64,000 nucleotides of DNA from Nocardia aurantia (GCF_009604425.1 NZ_WEGI01000011.1:186001-250000); one strand, 5' to 3'; counted from the stretch's first letter, positions 35,583 through 44,993 are shown. Numbers and translations are program-made. The notes: generated from the sequence alone by a model not told the origin.

Positions 35583-36224
35583 TCAGCGGCCGGATTCCAT
35601 TGCCACGCGCAGGATCTCGGGATCCAGCGGCTGTCCGGGCAGGGGGTGCGCCGCGGCGGTGCGCAGGCCGTCGAGCAGGATCGCCACATGCCGCCGCCAC
35701 GCCTCGGGGGCCTGCGGCCGCACCCCTTCGGTGGCGCGCACCACCGACCACAACAGCAGCCCGATATCGGTGACGTCGACATCCGGCCGCAGCACCCCGG
35801 CCGCCTGGACCCGGGCGATCAGCTCGCGGAACAGTTCCTGGCCACGGTGTTTCGCGGCCTCGATCCGGCTGCCCGCGGGCAGCGGCCGCACGCAGACATC
35901 GGTGAAACCCCGATCGGCGGCCTGTAATTCGGCCATCGTGGTCAGGTGCTGCGTCAGCCCGGTCCACGGGTCCGCGGCCCGCAGCGCCGCCTCGGCGCTG
36001 CGCACCGACTCCTCGACCCGGTCCAGCTGGGTCTCGTCGATCAGTTCGGCGCGGGTGGGGAAGTGGTTGTACAGGGTGCCGATGCTGACACCAGCGTCGC
36101 GGGCCACCGCGTTCAGGGAGGCGTCGAGGCCGTCGGCGGCGAATCGTCGCCGCGCCGCGCTGAGTACCTTGTCCCGATTGTCCCGGGCGTCGCGGCGTCG
36201 CGGTCGCGGCGCGAGATCCACCAT
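35583..36224 (-). CDS. TetR-family transcriptional regulator
   Basis: A 213-residue repressor. The HTH occupies residues 15-62 (NRDKVLSAARRRFAADGLDA, SLNAVARDAGVSIGTLYNHF), followed by an all-helical ligand domain. It lies 51 bp downstream of the methyltransferase on the same strand, so the two may be co-transcribed, and it converges on the metalloprotease gene with only 6 bp between stops. Possible targets include its own operon or the SDR gene 1.1 kb away, whose upstream palindrome looks like a TetR-type site; this is inference. Confidence 0.87.
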   Translation of the reverse strand: MVDLAPRPRRRDARDNRDKVLSAARRRFAADGLDASLNAVARDAGVSIGTLYNHFPTRAELIDETQLDRVEESVRSAEAALRAADPWTGLTQHLTTMAELQAADRGFTDVCVRPLPAGSRIEAAKHRGQELFRELIARVQAAGVLRPDVDVTDIGLLLWSVVRATEGVRPQAPEAWRRHVAILLDGLRTAAAHPLPGQPLDPEILRVAMESGR

Positions 36225-36275
36225 CTTCCCAGCCTAACAATGCCCCCGAGCCGCCGGCGCCGGACGACCGGCCGA

Positions 36276-37175
36276 TCAGGGCTTGATCGCGACCCCCGCG
36301 AAGATGCCCTGCCGCGCCACGTCGGCCGGGTCGGGTGCGGCGGCGGGCCGCAAATCGGGTGCGGCGGCGGGCCGCAAATCGGGTACGGCGGCGGGCCGCA
36401 AATCGGGTGCGGTGGTGGGCCGCCAGTCAGGCGCGTACACCACCCCGGGCTCGACCAGTGCGAAGCCGTCGAAGAACTCCGTGAACGCCGCCCGGGTGCG
36501 CGGCGTCGCCTGATCGGTCACCACCCGGTTGTACTCCGCCATGCCGGCGACCGCCCGCGCGCGGAAATCCGGATCGACATCGTCCAGCGACAGGTGACTC
36601 ATGGCGACACAGCTGCCGGGCGGCAGCCATTCGCGCAATGTCGCCATGACCTCCAGCGGCCGATCCGAATCGGGCACGAAATGCCACACCGCGACGACCA
36701 GCAGCCCCACCGGCAGGTCGTGGCTGATCAGCCGCGCGACATCCGGATGGTCGAGGATGTACTTCGGATCGCGCAGGTCGGCCTCCAGCACAGTCGCACT
36801 GCCCAGCGCGCCCTGCGCGGCCAGCAGGTCGTGGGAGCGGTGCACCGCCTCCAGGTCGTAGTCGACGTAGACCACCCGGCTGTCCGGTGCGACGGCGCGC
36901 GCCACCTCGTGCGTGTTGCCGGCCGTCGGCAGCCCGGACCCGATGTCGAGGAACTGCCGCACCCCCCGCTCGGCCATGTAGGTGACCGCGCGCTGCAGAA
37001 AGTTCCGATTGTGTTGTGCCAGTACGCCACCGTGCGGAGCGATCCGTGTCAGGTGCTCCGCGTGCAGCCGGTCGACCTCGAGGATCGGCTCCCCGGACAG
37101 CAGGTAGTGGTAGATGCGAGCGGCGGACGGCCCGTTGGCGCCGAATTCGCCCGCGGGAAAATCCCGATCGCCCAT
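36276..37175 (-). CDS. SAM-dependent methyltransferase, DUF574 type, with repeat tail
   Basis: This family (PF04672) is expanded in Nocardia, Streptomyces and relatives. Hallmarks seen: SAARIYHYLLSG near the start, RQFLDIGSGLPTAGNTHEVA (motif I), SRVVYVDYD (motif II), LPVGLLVVAVWHFVPD and a C-terminal FFDGFALVEPGVVYAPDWRP. Start ATG 37175 gives the standard N-terminus; 21 upstream codons are open but atypical. The C-terminus holds about four copies of DLRPAAxP encoded by a 24-bp tandem repeat, then PADVARQGIFAGVAIKP. The substrate is unknown. Confidence 0.84.
   Translation of the reverse strand: MGDRDFPAGEFGANGPSAARIYHYLLSGEPILEVDRLHAEHLTRIAPHGGVLAQHNRNFLQRAVTYMAERGVRQFLDIGSGLPTAGNTHEVARAVAPDSRVVYVDYDLEAVHRSHDLLAAQGALGSATVLEADLRDPKYILDHPDVARLISHDLPVGLLVVAVWHFVPDSDRPLEVMATLREWLPPGSCVAMSHLSLDDVDPDFRARAVAGMAEYNRVVTDQATPRTRAAFTEFFDGFALVEPGVVYAPDWRPTTAPDLRPAAVPDLRPAAAPDLRPAAAPDPADVARQGIFAGVAIKP
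36337..36432 (-). repeat. 24-bp tandem repeat in methyltransferase 3' end
   Basis: Three nearly identical units start at 36337, 36361 and 36385 (plus strand GCGGCGGCGGGCC then GCAAATCGGGT), with a degenerate fourth at 36409. The unit is eight codons, so repeat number does not alter the frame. Confidence 0.9.
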
Positions 37176-37327
37176 GACTGGACCCCCTGATCGCGGAACC
37201 GGATGCCCGTGCACCCGAAACTCCTTCGATCGCAGCATCTTACGTGCGGACGCCGCGACTCGCCGAGCGCGTCCGGGAACGCGCGCATCTTCGCCCTCCG
37301 ACTCGACGTGACGCTATCTCGAGAGCA

Positions 37328-37342
37328 TACTCAACTTGAGTA
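37328..37342. promoter_or_regulatory. Palindromic operator candidate before the SDR gene
   Basis: TACTCAA-C-TTGAGTA is a perfect 15-bp palindrome with 7-bp arms centred 33 bp upstream of the SDR start codon. Its size, symmetry and AT content in a G+C-rich gap suit a TetR- or HxlR-type repressor. The cognate regulator is unknown. Confidence 0.55.
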
Positions 37343-37368
37343 CCCTCTCGACTTTGGAAGGACATCAC

Positions 37369-38073
37369 ATGCCCCACCTGGCACTGTTCGGCGCCGGTCC
37401 CGCCCTCGGCCTGTCGGCGGCCCGCCGCTTCGGCCGCGCCGGCTATTCGGTGACGCTGACGGCGCGGAACAAGGACACGCTGGAACAGTTGCGCGCGGCC
37501 CTCACCGCCGACGGCGTCACCGCCGACGTCCTGTACGCGGACCTCGCCGACGACGCGCAGGTCGACGCCGCGCTGGCGGAACTGCAAGGCCGTCACGGGG
37601 TTCCGGACGTGGCGCTCTACAGTCCGGGCGACGTCGCGCGGCTGCCGGTCGACGCGCTGTCACTGGACGTGGACACGCTGCGTACCTGGCTGCCGCTGCA
37701 TCTACTGACCCCGGTCCGCATCACGCACGCGCTGCTGCCCGGCATGCTCGAGCGCGGCTCCGGCGCGGTGCTGATCGCGCAGGGCATCGCGGTACGGGAG
37801 ACGCAGGCCGCGCTGGCGAGTGTGAGTGTGCCGAGTTCCGGCCTGCTCAACTATCTGCACGCGATCGATCAACAGGTGCGGGACCGCGGGGTACGGGTCG
37901 GCAGCCTGCTCATCAGCCGCTTGATCGAGCGCAGCGCGGCCCAGACCCTGTTCGACTCGGGACATTTCGCGACGGTCGAGCCGAACGAGGTCCCGCGGGT
38001 GCATCCGGACGAACTGGCCGAGGAGTTCTTCGCGATGGCGACCACGGCCGCCGAGGTGGGCCGCGCCGCGTAG
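37369..38073 (+). CDS. Atypical short-chain dehydrogenase/reductase family protein
   Basis: A Rossmann-fold protein of 234 residues. The cofactor loop reads LFGAGPALGLSAARRFGRAG and the second strand VTLTARNKDTLEQL resembles NADP-binding SDRs; VALYSPGDV replaces the usual NNAG. The catalytic YxxxK is not visible: the segment where it belongs reads VPSSGLLNYLHAID. It may therefore be a regulatory or redox-sensing relative rather than a normal oxidoreductase. ATG 37369 has GGAAGGA upstream. The gene stands alone and is followed by a strong hairpin. Confidence 0.75.
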   Translation: MPHLALFGAGPALGLSAARRFGRAGYSVTLTARNKDTLEQLRAALTADGVTADVLYADLADDAQVDAALAELQGRHGVPDVALYSPGDVARLPVDALSLDVDTLRTWLPLHLLTPVRITHALLPGMLERGSGAVLIAQGIAVRETQAALASVSVPSSGLLNYLHAIDQQVRDRGVRVGSLLISRLIERSAAQTLFDSGHFATVEPNEVPRVHPDELAEEFFAMATTAAEVGRAA

Positions 38074-38340
38074 CCTCGCGCCCTGGACAAGTAGACAACG
38101 GGTGTGCGGGGGACGCCGACTCGGCCGCGAGGGAGCGCGTAGGCACACCGCACTGGGAAGCGCAGATAACTGCCGTGCGAGGGCGCGCGCCCAACTGCGA
38201 TGTCGGATATGTGCAGCGATGGCCGCGCGGGGGTGTAGCCACGGCCGCGCGGGGGGTGCGGCAGTGGCCCTGCCGGGCATGCGCGGCACGACCGTGCCGG
38301 AGGCGCGCGGCCGACTGCCGTGTGGGAGTGGCAAATAGGG
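38074..38340. other. Gene-free, G-rich spacer
   Basis: No convincing frame is present between the SDR stop and the terminator hairpin. The sequence contains loosely repeated GGCCGCGCGGGGG blocks (about 38220-38255) and other G-runs, but no regular repeat period. Confidence 0.55.
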
Positions 38341-38377
38341 CGAGGCCCTCCGCACCGATCCGGTTCGGAGGGCCTCG
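38341..38377. terminator. Bidirectional hairpin between SDR and ndh
   Basis: CGAGGCCCTCCG pairs perfectly with CGGAGGGCCTCG. The 13-base loop can itself pair ACCG with CGGT. It separates two convergent genes, 18 bp before the ndh stop. Confidence 0.75.
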
Positions 38378-38394
38378 TAGGCGGGCGAATGCGG

Positions 38395-39702
38395 TCAGGC
38401 CGCGCGTTGCTGCGGTATCGGGACCGCCTGCGCCTGCCGGTCGGCCTCCTGGAATCCGGGTCGCCCGGTACCGATGAACGCCACCAGCCAGGACAGCACG
38501 GCGACGAACCGGTTGCGGAACCCGACCAGGTAGAACAGGTGCACCGCCAGCCAGGTGAGCCATGCCAGGGTGCCGGTGAACTTCAGCTTGTCGCTGAGCT
38601 TGGTGACCGCGCTGAATCGGCTGATCACCGCCATCGAACCCTTGTCCTTGTACCGGAACGGGGTGCCCGGCTGCTTCTTGCGGCGGATGATGTCGGCGAC
38701 GTGCCGGCCCTCCTGCATCGCGGTCGGCGACTGGCCCGGGTAGCCGTTCAGCGACGTCATATCGCCGATGGCGTAGATGTCGGCATGGCCGCCGACCGTG
38801 CAGTCCTGGTTGATGAGCAGCCGGCCCGCGCGGTCGGTCGCGCAGCCGGTGACCTCGGCCAGCAGCTTCGCGAAGCCACCGGCCTGCACGCCCGCCGACC
38901 AGACCACGGTCTCGGCCGCGATCAGCCGTTCCACGCCGTCCTTGCTCTTGACGGTGACCTTGCCGGCGTCGATGTCGGTGACGAAGGTGTCCAGCAGGAC
39001 GTCGACACCGTTGCCGCTCAACGACTTCAGCGCGTACTCGGACAGGCTGCCGCCGAACGGGGGCAGCACCGCGCCCGCGCCCTCGACCAGGGTGACCGAG
39101 ACGTCCTCGTGGTAGTGCCGTTTCGACAGTTCCTTCAGCTGACCCGCGACCTCGACGCCGGTCGGCCCGGCGCCCACGACGACGAAGCTCAGCAGCCGCT
39201 TGCGGGTCTCCGCGTCGGCGTGCGCGGCCTCGTCGAACGCGCGCTTGATCTGCGCGCGCAGCCGCTCGGCATCGGCGATGGTCTTCAGGGAATAGGTCTT
39301 CTCGGCGAAATCGTCACGGCCGAAATAGGATTGGCTCGCGCCGGTGGCGGCGATCAGCGAGGAGTACCGGATCCGGCGCGGCCCCTCGGGTGTGTCGTAG
39401 GTGAGCACGGCGGCGTCCGCGTCGAGATCGACGACGGTGCCCAGCCGTACGTCGGCGTTGCGGTGCCGGCGGCCGTCCAGGATGTCGGCGATCGGCGGCG
39501 CGATGTCGCCGGAGGGGAGCACGCCCGTGGCAACCTGATAGAGCAGTGGCTGGAACAGGTGTTCCGGCGTGCTCGAGATCAGGACGTAGTTCACCCTCGA
39601 TTTGCTCAATTGCTTCGCTGCGGCGAGTCCGCCGAAGCCCGACCCTACGATGACCACATCGGTGGTCTCGATGTCGTGCTGGACCCGCAGATCCTCGTCC
39701 AC
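38395..39702 (-). CDS. ndh: Type II NADH dehydrogenase (NDH-2)
   Basis: A non-proton-pumping NADH:menaquinone oxidoreductase of 435 residues. The FAD loop is DVVIVGSGFGGLAAAKQL, the NADH loop SFVVVGAGPTGVEVAGQL, and the second FAD motif is in ADIYAIGDMTSLNG. The quinone-side and membrane-binding part is the C-terminal hydrophobic amphipathic segment TLAWLTWLAVHLFYLVGF. The start is a GTG with AGGAGGAGG a few bases upstream; the length matches the family. It is divergent from a LysR gene, a layout that often indicates direct regulation. Confidence 0.92.
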   Translation of the reverse strand: MDEDLRVQHDIETTDVVIVGSGFGGLAAAKQLSKSRVNYVLISSTPEHLFQPLLYQVATGVLPSGDIAPPIADILDGRRHRNADVRLGTVVDLDADAAVLTYDTPEGPRRIRYSSLIAATGASQSYFGRDDFAEKTYSLKTIADAERLRAQIKRAFDEAAHADAETRKRLLSFVVVGAGPTGVEVAGQLKELSKRHYHEDVSVTLVEGAGAVLPPFGGSLSEYALKSLSGNGVDVLLDTFVTDIDAGKVTVKSKDGVERLIAAETVVWSAGVQAGGFAKLLAEVTGCATDRAGRLLINQDCTVGGHADIYAIGDMTSLNGYPGQSPTAMQEGRHVADIIRRKKQPGTPFRYKDKGSMAVISRFSAVTKLSDKLKFTGTLAWLTWLAVHLFYLVGFRNRFVAVLSWLVAFIGTGRPGFQEADRQAQAVPIPQQRAA

Positions 39703-39816
39703 TATGACCTCCTCCTTCTGCCATTAGTAAACGCGATTCCGAATCTGGCTGTTCCGCGGGTCAGGGCGCATAATTCAGATGACTCTTATCTAGATCGTTC
39801 ATGAATGGAGATCTCG

Positions 39817-40722
39817 ATGGAACTCCGGCAGCTCGCTTACTTCGTCGCGGTGTGCGAGGAACTCAGCTTCAGCCGGGCCGCCGCGCGGTGTTTCATATCG
39901 CAATCAGCTATCAGTCATCAGATCGCTCGGCTCGAGCACGATCTTGGCACACAGCTGTTCGAGCGCTCCACCAGGTCCGTGGTTCCCACCGACGCGACCA
40001 CCCGGCTACTTCCCCTTGCCAAACAGATGCTCAGCCTGGAATCGGCGATCCGCGCAGCTGTGCGAGCATCCGGCCCGCGAATTCGCCTGGCTGCGAACAT
40101 GTCCTTCGCAACCCGGTCGCTGTCGGCCATCGCCGCCGCGCGGGCCGCCCATCCGGGGGCCGAGATCGAGTTCGTCATCAAGCCGTTCCGGCAGCGCATC
40201 GCGGCCGTCGCGGACGGTGACTGTGATATGGCTCTCATCCGCGGCAGCGTCGATCACCCCGGTCTGACGGTCCGGAAACTGTGGGTGGAGAACCTCGTGA
40301 TCGCCGTGTCGACGGCCCACCCGTTGGTCGGCCGCGAGAATGTGACGCTCGCCGATCTCGGCGGTTATCCACTGTTGCTCCCGCCGGAGCAGGAACAGAT
40401 CCTGCTGCACAACATCGTGCGCGCCGCCTATCTGCCCGGCCGCCCGGCCTACGGCCCGCCGATCCCGCCGGATCACACCGCGACGATGGAGTTGGTCAAC
40501 CGGCCCGACGCGTGGACCATCCTCTATGCCGACAGCGCCACCGAGGGCATCGCGACACTGCGGCTGGCCGGGCGGCCGCTGCGGGTGCCGGTCTCCGCGG
40601 TGCTGCGCACCGACGCCCGGCCGTCACCGATCCTGGACACGCTGCTGACCACCTTGCAAGGTGTGCGCGCCGACCCCCCGACCGACGAGCCGGGGCCCGG
40701 CGAATCCGCCGCGCCGGAATAG
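39817..40722 (+). CDS. LysR-family transcriptional regulator
   Basis: A 301-residue LTTR. The N-terminal winged HTH reads ELRQLAYFVAVCEELSFSRA then CFISQSAISHQIARLEHDLG; a periplasmic-binding-type effector domain follows (IRLAANMSFATRSLSAI, DMALIRGSVDHPGL, VIAVSTAHPLVGRENV). ATG 39817 has GGAG six bases upstream; ATG 39805 is also in frame. It is transcribed away from ndh across a 114-bp gap containing TCTTATCTAGAT and AATTCAGA stretches that could hold its binding site. The effector is unknown. Confidence 0.9.
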   Translation: MELRQLAYFVAVCEELSFSRAAARCFISQSAISHQIARLEHDLGTQLFERSTRSVVPTDATTRLLPLAKQMLSLESAIRAAVRASGPRIRLAANMSFATRSLSAIAAARAAHPGAEIEFVIKPFRQRIAAVADGDCDMALIRGSVDHPGLTVRKLWVENLVIAVSTAHPLVGRENVTLADLGGYPLLLPPEQEQILLHNIVRAAYLPGRPAYGPPIPPDHTATMELVNRPDAWTILYADSATEGIATLRLAGRPLRVPVSAVLRTDARPSPILDTLLTTLQGVRADPPTDEPGPGESAAPE

Positions 40723-40725
40723 ATG

Positions 40726-41004
40726 TCAGCGCACCCCGCAGGCGCCCACCGTGTAGCACCAGCCCAGCCAGCGCAGGCCGGCCGATTCGGTCGCGGAGCC
40801 GGTGACGAGCGCGCCGGGCAGGCTGAACGGGATCGCCGGGGTGGCGCTCGAGCCGCTGCCGATCGTGATCTGTTCCGCGTCAGGGTATTCCGCCGTCAAC
40901 GGCAGTCCGGCGGCGATCGGGACCGGGGGCGCGGCCGACGCGTCGATCGTCAGCACACCGGAGAGCAGGGCTCCGGTGATCAGGGTGACAGCGAGAACTC
41001 GCAT
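40726..41004 (-). CDS. Small secreted protein
   Basis: A 92-residue precursor with a Sec signal peptide (MRVLAVTLITGALLSGVLT, cleavage near ASA-AP). The short mature domain has the sequence ITIGSGSSATPAIPFSLPG and ends in LGWCYTVGACGVR, where two cysteines may pair. An AAGGAA lies upstream of ATG 41004. The gene ends 3 bp past the LysR stop on the opposite strand. Similar small exported proteins are widespread in Nocardia and uncharacterised. Confidence 0.68.
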   Translation of the reverse strand: MRVLAVTLITGALLSGVLTIDASAAPPVPIAAGLPLTAEYPDAEQITIGSGSSATPAIPFSLPGALVTGSATESAGLRWLGWCYTVGACGVR

Positions 41005-41976
41005 GGCGCTGTTCCTTTCCGGGCGGGTCGGGGCCCGCGGCACCCCATTTTGAAACCTTAACACTTCAAATGTGTCCGTTTCGTGAAATCTACGGTCGTT
41101 CCCGCCGTCGCTCACTCGGGCCCGGTAGCACAGCCGCCTGCCGGTCGGTGGTCCATGGATCGGCGAACGTTGGGTGCGGGACAAAGTCCGTAGGGATCGA
41201 TGAGCGGTCCGTACGACCGGAGAAGGGGTGCGGGCGGATGCGGCGGCCGGGGCGCGCGGCGGGCGGGCGCCTGATCCTCGATTGCGGACAAGTAGCACGA
41301 TTGCGACATCCGGCGGATCGGGCGGGGTGCGCGGCGCCGGATCGGGCGCGCGGCAGATCGCGTGCGGACGGCGCCCCCGGAATCGGGGGCAGGCCGGAGG
41401 CGGTCCGATCTCGGCGCCTGTGCCGCCGAACGGCAGCGTCGCGTCCGGATCCGAGGCGGCGGCGAAAGTGCCTACAGCGCATGTTGTTTGAGTCTGAACA
41501 GATGGCCGGAGTCGAGACCCCTGATCGAGTGGTCAGGGAGGGAACGCATCCGGGGAAGATGGTTTCCCGGAGTGGGTGACGGTATTCCGAATGTCGCTCG
41601 GATGAGCCGAAATACTTGCGGTGCAGTGTGTTTCAGATTCCGGCCGGAACCGGGTAGCGACTCGGTCGCTCGCCGGATGCTGCGCGAAAACTGTACGGCC
41701 GCACCACTTGTTGCGGGCGTGTCGTGCTATGCTGTCCCCGGGTCTGTCATGGACCGCAGGGATTCGGCCAGAAAGGCATTGTTGCGCAAGGAGTTTGTTT
41801 TGTCGCGCCATCATCAGGATCGGTCCCGCTCATCCGAATAACGGTGGTGCCAAGGAGGTTCGATTACACGGCTGGGAAACTTCGGCCGTATTCGATTTAC
41901 TTCTCGATCGCCGCTACGAGGGCAGAGCTCTGTCCCCAGGTGGATCGAGACCGATTACCGATTGGGGATCACCGCC
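41005..41976. other. Long upstream region of the lipid operon
   Basis: No gene can be supported with confidence. G+C drops after about 41570. CTATGCT near 41730 could be part of a -10 element, followed by a possible 30-codon frame (41749-41841, Arg/Ser-rich) and an AAGGAGG near 41853 not followed by a usable start. The region is long for a promoter and probably contains regulatory sequence for the P450-led operon that begins at 41977. Confidence 0.5.
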
Positions 41977-43260
41977 ATGAGCTCGACAACCCCGGACCGC
42001 ATGCTCGAAACCCGGGCGCCCGTGGTCGAATTCGCTGCCACCAATGCCCTTCTGGATTTGTTCACACCGTCCGGCTGGGTCGATCCGCACCGCTCCTACG
42101 CGGCGCTGCGCGAACATTCGCCGGTCTATCCGATCAGTTCCCGCAGTGTCCTGGTGACCGGATACGAGGCGTGCTCGGAGGTCCTGCTCGATCCGCGGCG
42201 CTTTCACGTGCCCGACAAGGATTATGCGGACCGGGCACTGGCGGGCTGGCGTGATCATCCGGCGGTCGTCGCGTTGTACAACATTCTGCTGTACCAGAAT
42301 CCGCCGGACAATCTGCGCGCCCGGCGATTGCTGTTGCGAATGTTCACCGGCGCCAATGTCGTGGCGCTGCGATCGCTGTTCGAGCGCCACGCCGCTGCGG
42401 GCGCCGATCTGGAGCCGCGGGAACAGGACGGCATCGCCGATGCCACGCACTCGTTCACCACGATTCCGAACGCCGTCATCGCCGAGCTCTGCGGCATCCC
42501 ACCGTCGGACATACCGTTCGTGTTCTCGCTACTGGACTCCGCCGGTTTCGCCTACAACCCGCACAATCCGCCCGACCCCGGATTGGCGGCGGCGAATACC
42601 AAAGCGGAGCAGCTGGACGCGTACATCCGGAACCGGATGCTGCCCGGGCAGCGGCACGGCGGCGGTGGCATCGTCGCGGAGCTCGCCCGGGATTGGCCGG
42701 CCGAGGACGAGGACGGTCTGGCCGGCACCATCGCCTTCCTGTTCGCGGCGGGGGCCGTCACGACCGTATCCCTGCTCGGCGCCGGGATCGCGGCCCTGTG
42801 CGAGCAGCCCGGCCTGCTCCCGCGGTTGCGCACCGACGACGCGCTGCTCGCCTCCTTCGTCCAGGAGATCGTCCGGTACGACCCGCCCGTCCAGCTCGGC
42901 ACCCGGTTCGCGGTCGCCGACACGACCCTGAACGGTATGCGTATTCCGCAGGACACCACTGTCCTGGTCTGTTACGGCGCGCTCGGCCGGGATCCGGCGC
43001 ATTTCCCCGAGCCGGACACTTTCCGCGCGGACCGTTTCCGCACCGGCGGCGTGGATCCGCGGCGAATTCTCTCGTTCAGCACCGGAACACACCGTTGTGT
43101 GGGAGCCGCTTTCGCGCTGACCGTCGCCGAGGCCGCCTTCCGGGCACTGGCACAACGTTACGACAGTGTGCGCCTCGCCGCTCCGCCGCAGCGTGAGAAT
43201 TCCAGCGTCGTCCGGACATTCACCCGACTCGAAGTCGTGGCGGAACCCCGCCGCAAGTGA
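41977..43260 (+). CDS. Cytochrome P450, canonical, first gene of lipid operon
   Basis: A bacterial class I P450 of 427 residues with all core motifs: I-helix FLFAAGAVTTVS, ExxR in VQEIVRYDPPVQ, and heme loop LSFSTGTHRCVGAAFA (Cys near residue 374). It should be an active monooxygenase needing a separate ferredoxin. The acyl-AMP ligase starts 15 bp downstream, so the likely substrate is a fatty acid, an acyl-ACP or the final product of the operon. ATG 41977 was chosen over the TTG five codons earlier. Confidence 0.92.
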   Translation: MSSTTPDRMLETRAPVVEFAATNALLDLFTPSGWVDPHRSYAALREHSPVYPISSRSVLVTGYEACSEVLLDPRRFHVPDKDYADRALAGWRDHPAVVALYNILLYQNPPDNLRARRLLLRMFTGANVVALRSLFERHAAAGADLEPREQDGIADATHSFTTIPNAVIAELCGIPPSDIPFVFSLLDSAGFAYNPHNPPDPGLAAANTKAEQLDAYIRNRMLPGQRHGGGGIVAELARDWPAEDEDGLAGTIAFLFAAGAVTTVSLLGAGIAALCEQPGLLPRLRTDDALLASFVQEIVRYDPPVQLGTRFAVADTTLNGMRIPQDTTVLVCYGALGRDPAHFPEPDTFRADRFRTGGVDPRRILSFSTGTHRCVGAAFALTVAEAAFRALAQRYDSVRLAAPPQRENSSVVRTFTRLEVVAEPRRK

Positions 43261-43275
43261 AAGGGATGACCACCC

Positions 43276-44955
43276 ATGACTGTCGTGTCGTCGCCACGCC
43301 CGGACCACGATCCGTTCGCGGATATGACCATTCCCGATGCGCTCGCCGCGGCGGCCCGGAAATCCGACCGGTCGCACTGGTATTTCCCGCAGATTCGAGC
43401 GGAGACGACGCTGATCGATATGTGCGAGGGCGGATTTCGCGTCGCGCGCGCACTGCGGGCGGCGGGAGTGGGTCCCGGCGACGTGGTCGCGGTATTGGCG
43501 ATTCCCGGAACGAACATCTGGCAGAGCATGATCGGCGTGATGGCCGCCGGCGCCGCCGCCACCGCCCTGGCCCTGCGGCCGGTGCGTGGTGACCTCGACA
43601 CCGAGGTGGCCGGCTACGCCCGGATCATCGAGGCCGCGGGCATCCGGCATCTGATCGTCGAACCGGATCTGGCCGATCTGGGCACCGCGCTGCGGGCCCG
43701 GCACCCGGGGCTGACCTGCTGGACACCGCGCGAACTGGACGGGGGCGGAACCGCGGGGCTGCCGGACGTCGCACCCGGCTCACCCGCGGTGATCCAGTTC
43801 ACCTCCGGCAGTACCGGAAATCCCAAGGGCGTCGTGCTGACCCACGCGGCCGTGCTCGCGCATGCGCACGGGCTGGCGACCGCCGCCGGAATCGGCCCGG
43901 AAGATGTTCTGGTGCAATGGGTTCCGCACTACCACGACATGGGCCTGTTCGCGCCGCTGGCCCTGACGCTGGCCGGCGCGGACGTGCACGTCCACAGCCC
44001 GCTGTCGTTCGTCCGGGACCCCGCCGGCTACCTGACCTACCTCGCCGAGCACCGCGGCACGATCACCTCCGGGCCCGACTTCGCCTACGACCTGGTGATC
44101 AGGACGGTGGACCGGATGTCCGCACCGGTGGACCTGAGCGCCTGGCGGCTGGCGTTCAACGGCGCGGAGCCGATCCGGGAGGCCACGATCCGGCGGTTCG
44201 CCGACGCGCTGGCGCCCTGGGGGGTCGGCCCGGGGGTGATGTACCCGTGTTTCGGCATGGCGGAGGCGACCCTCGCTGTCACGCTCCGGGTTCCGGGCCG
44301 CGCGCCGCGCGTGCTGCACGTCGATCGGGACATCCTCGCCGACCGGCGGCTGGCCGCCCCGGTCGATCCGGCCTCGGCCGCAGCGAAAGCCGTTGTCGCG
44401 CTGGGCTCTCCGCTGCCGGGCATGTCCCTGCGGATCATGGGTCCGGCCGGGGCCGCCGGTCCGGGTGAACTCGGCGAGATCCAGCTGCGGGGACCCAATC
44501 TGACCACCGGCTATCTGAACGAGCCGGCGGCGACGGCGGCGCTGTTCGACGAGGGCTGGCTGCGCACCGGTGATCTCGGATTCGTCGACGACGGTGAGCT
44601 TTTCATCGCCGGCCGGGCCAAGGAGATGATCATCGTCAACGGGCACAACCTGTTTCCGCAGGACGTCGAGGAGGTGGCGCGCAGCGTGCCCGGCGTCCAC
44701 CGCCGGCGCTGCGTGGCCGTCGCGGTCCACGACGCGGAGACCGAGCACATCCTGGTCGCGGCCGAATGCGACGACCCGCAGCGGGCACCCGCGGTCGAGC
44801 GGCAGATCCGCGCGGTGGTCGTCGACGCGCTCGGGGTGGGCGCGGGCGCGATCCGCGTCGCGATGCTGGAGCCGGGCTCGATTCCCCGTACCACCAGCGG
44901 GAAATGGCAGCGGTCCCTGGTGCGCAGCCGGTACGCCACCGCCGCGCCCGCCTAG
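43276..44955 (+). CDS. Fatty acyl-AMP ligase (FAAL-type adenylating enzyme)
   Basis: An ANL-superfamily enzyme of 559 residues that should activate a fatty acid as acyl-adenylate and load it on a carrier protein. Motifs seen: P-loop QFTSGSTGNPKGVVLTH, the FAAL-typical WVPHYHDMGL, AFNGAEPI, MYPCFGMAEATLAV, the hinge region LRTGDLGFVDDGELFIAGR and C-terminal Lys in IPRTTSGKWQR. These fit FadD32/FadD28-type ligases rather than acyl-CoA synthetases. The acyl carrier protein gene begins 38 bp downstream and is the obvious acceptor. Confidence 0.9.
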   Translation: MTVVSSPRPDHDPFADMTIPDALAAAARKSDRSHWYFPQIRAETTLIDMCEGGFRVARALRAAGVGPGDVVAVLAIPGTNIWQSMIGVMAAGAAATALALRPVRGDLDTEVAGYARIIEAAGIRHLIVEPDLADLGTALRARHPGLTCWTPRELDGGGTAGLPDVAPGSPAVIQFTSGSTGNPKGVVLTHAAVLAHAHGLATAAGIGPEDVLVQWVPHYHDMGLFAPLALTLAGADVHVHSPLSFVRDPAGYLTYLAEHRGTITSGPDFAYDLVIRTVDRMSAPVDLSAWRLAFNGAEPIREATIRRFADALAPWGVGPGVMYPCFGMAEATLAVTLRVPGRAPRVLHVDRDILADRRLAAPVDPASAAAKAVVALGSPLPGMSLRIMGPAGAAGPGELGEIQLRGPNLTTGYLNEPAATAALFDEGWLRTGDLGFVDDGELFIAGRAKEMIIVNGHNLFPQDVEEVARSVPGVHRRRCVAVAVHDAETEHILVAAECDDPQRAPAVERQIRAVVVDALGVGAGAIRVAMLEPGSIPRTTSGKWQRSLVRSRYATAAPA

Positions 44956-44993
44956 AGACGTCACCGAGAAAATCACGCGAGAAGTAGGGAACC

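Noticed and set aside
41090..41482. Open frames on both strands in the P450 operon upstream region
   Set aside because: Arg/Pro/Ala-rich products typical of random high-G+C DNA; no start context.
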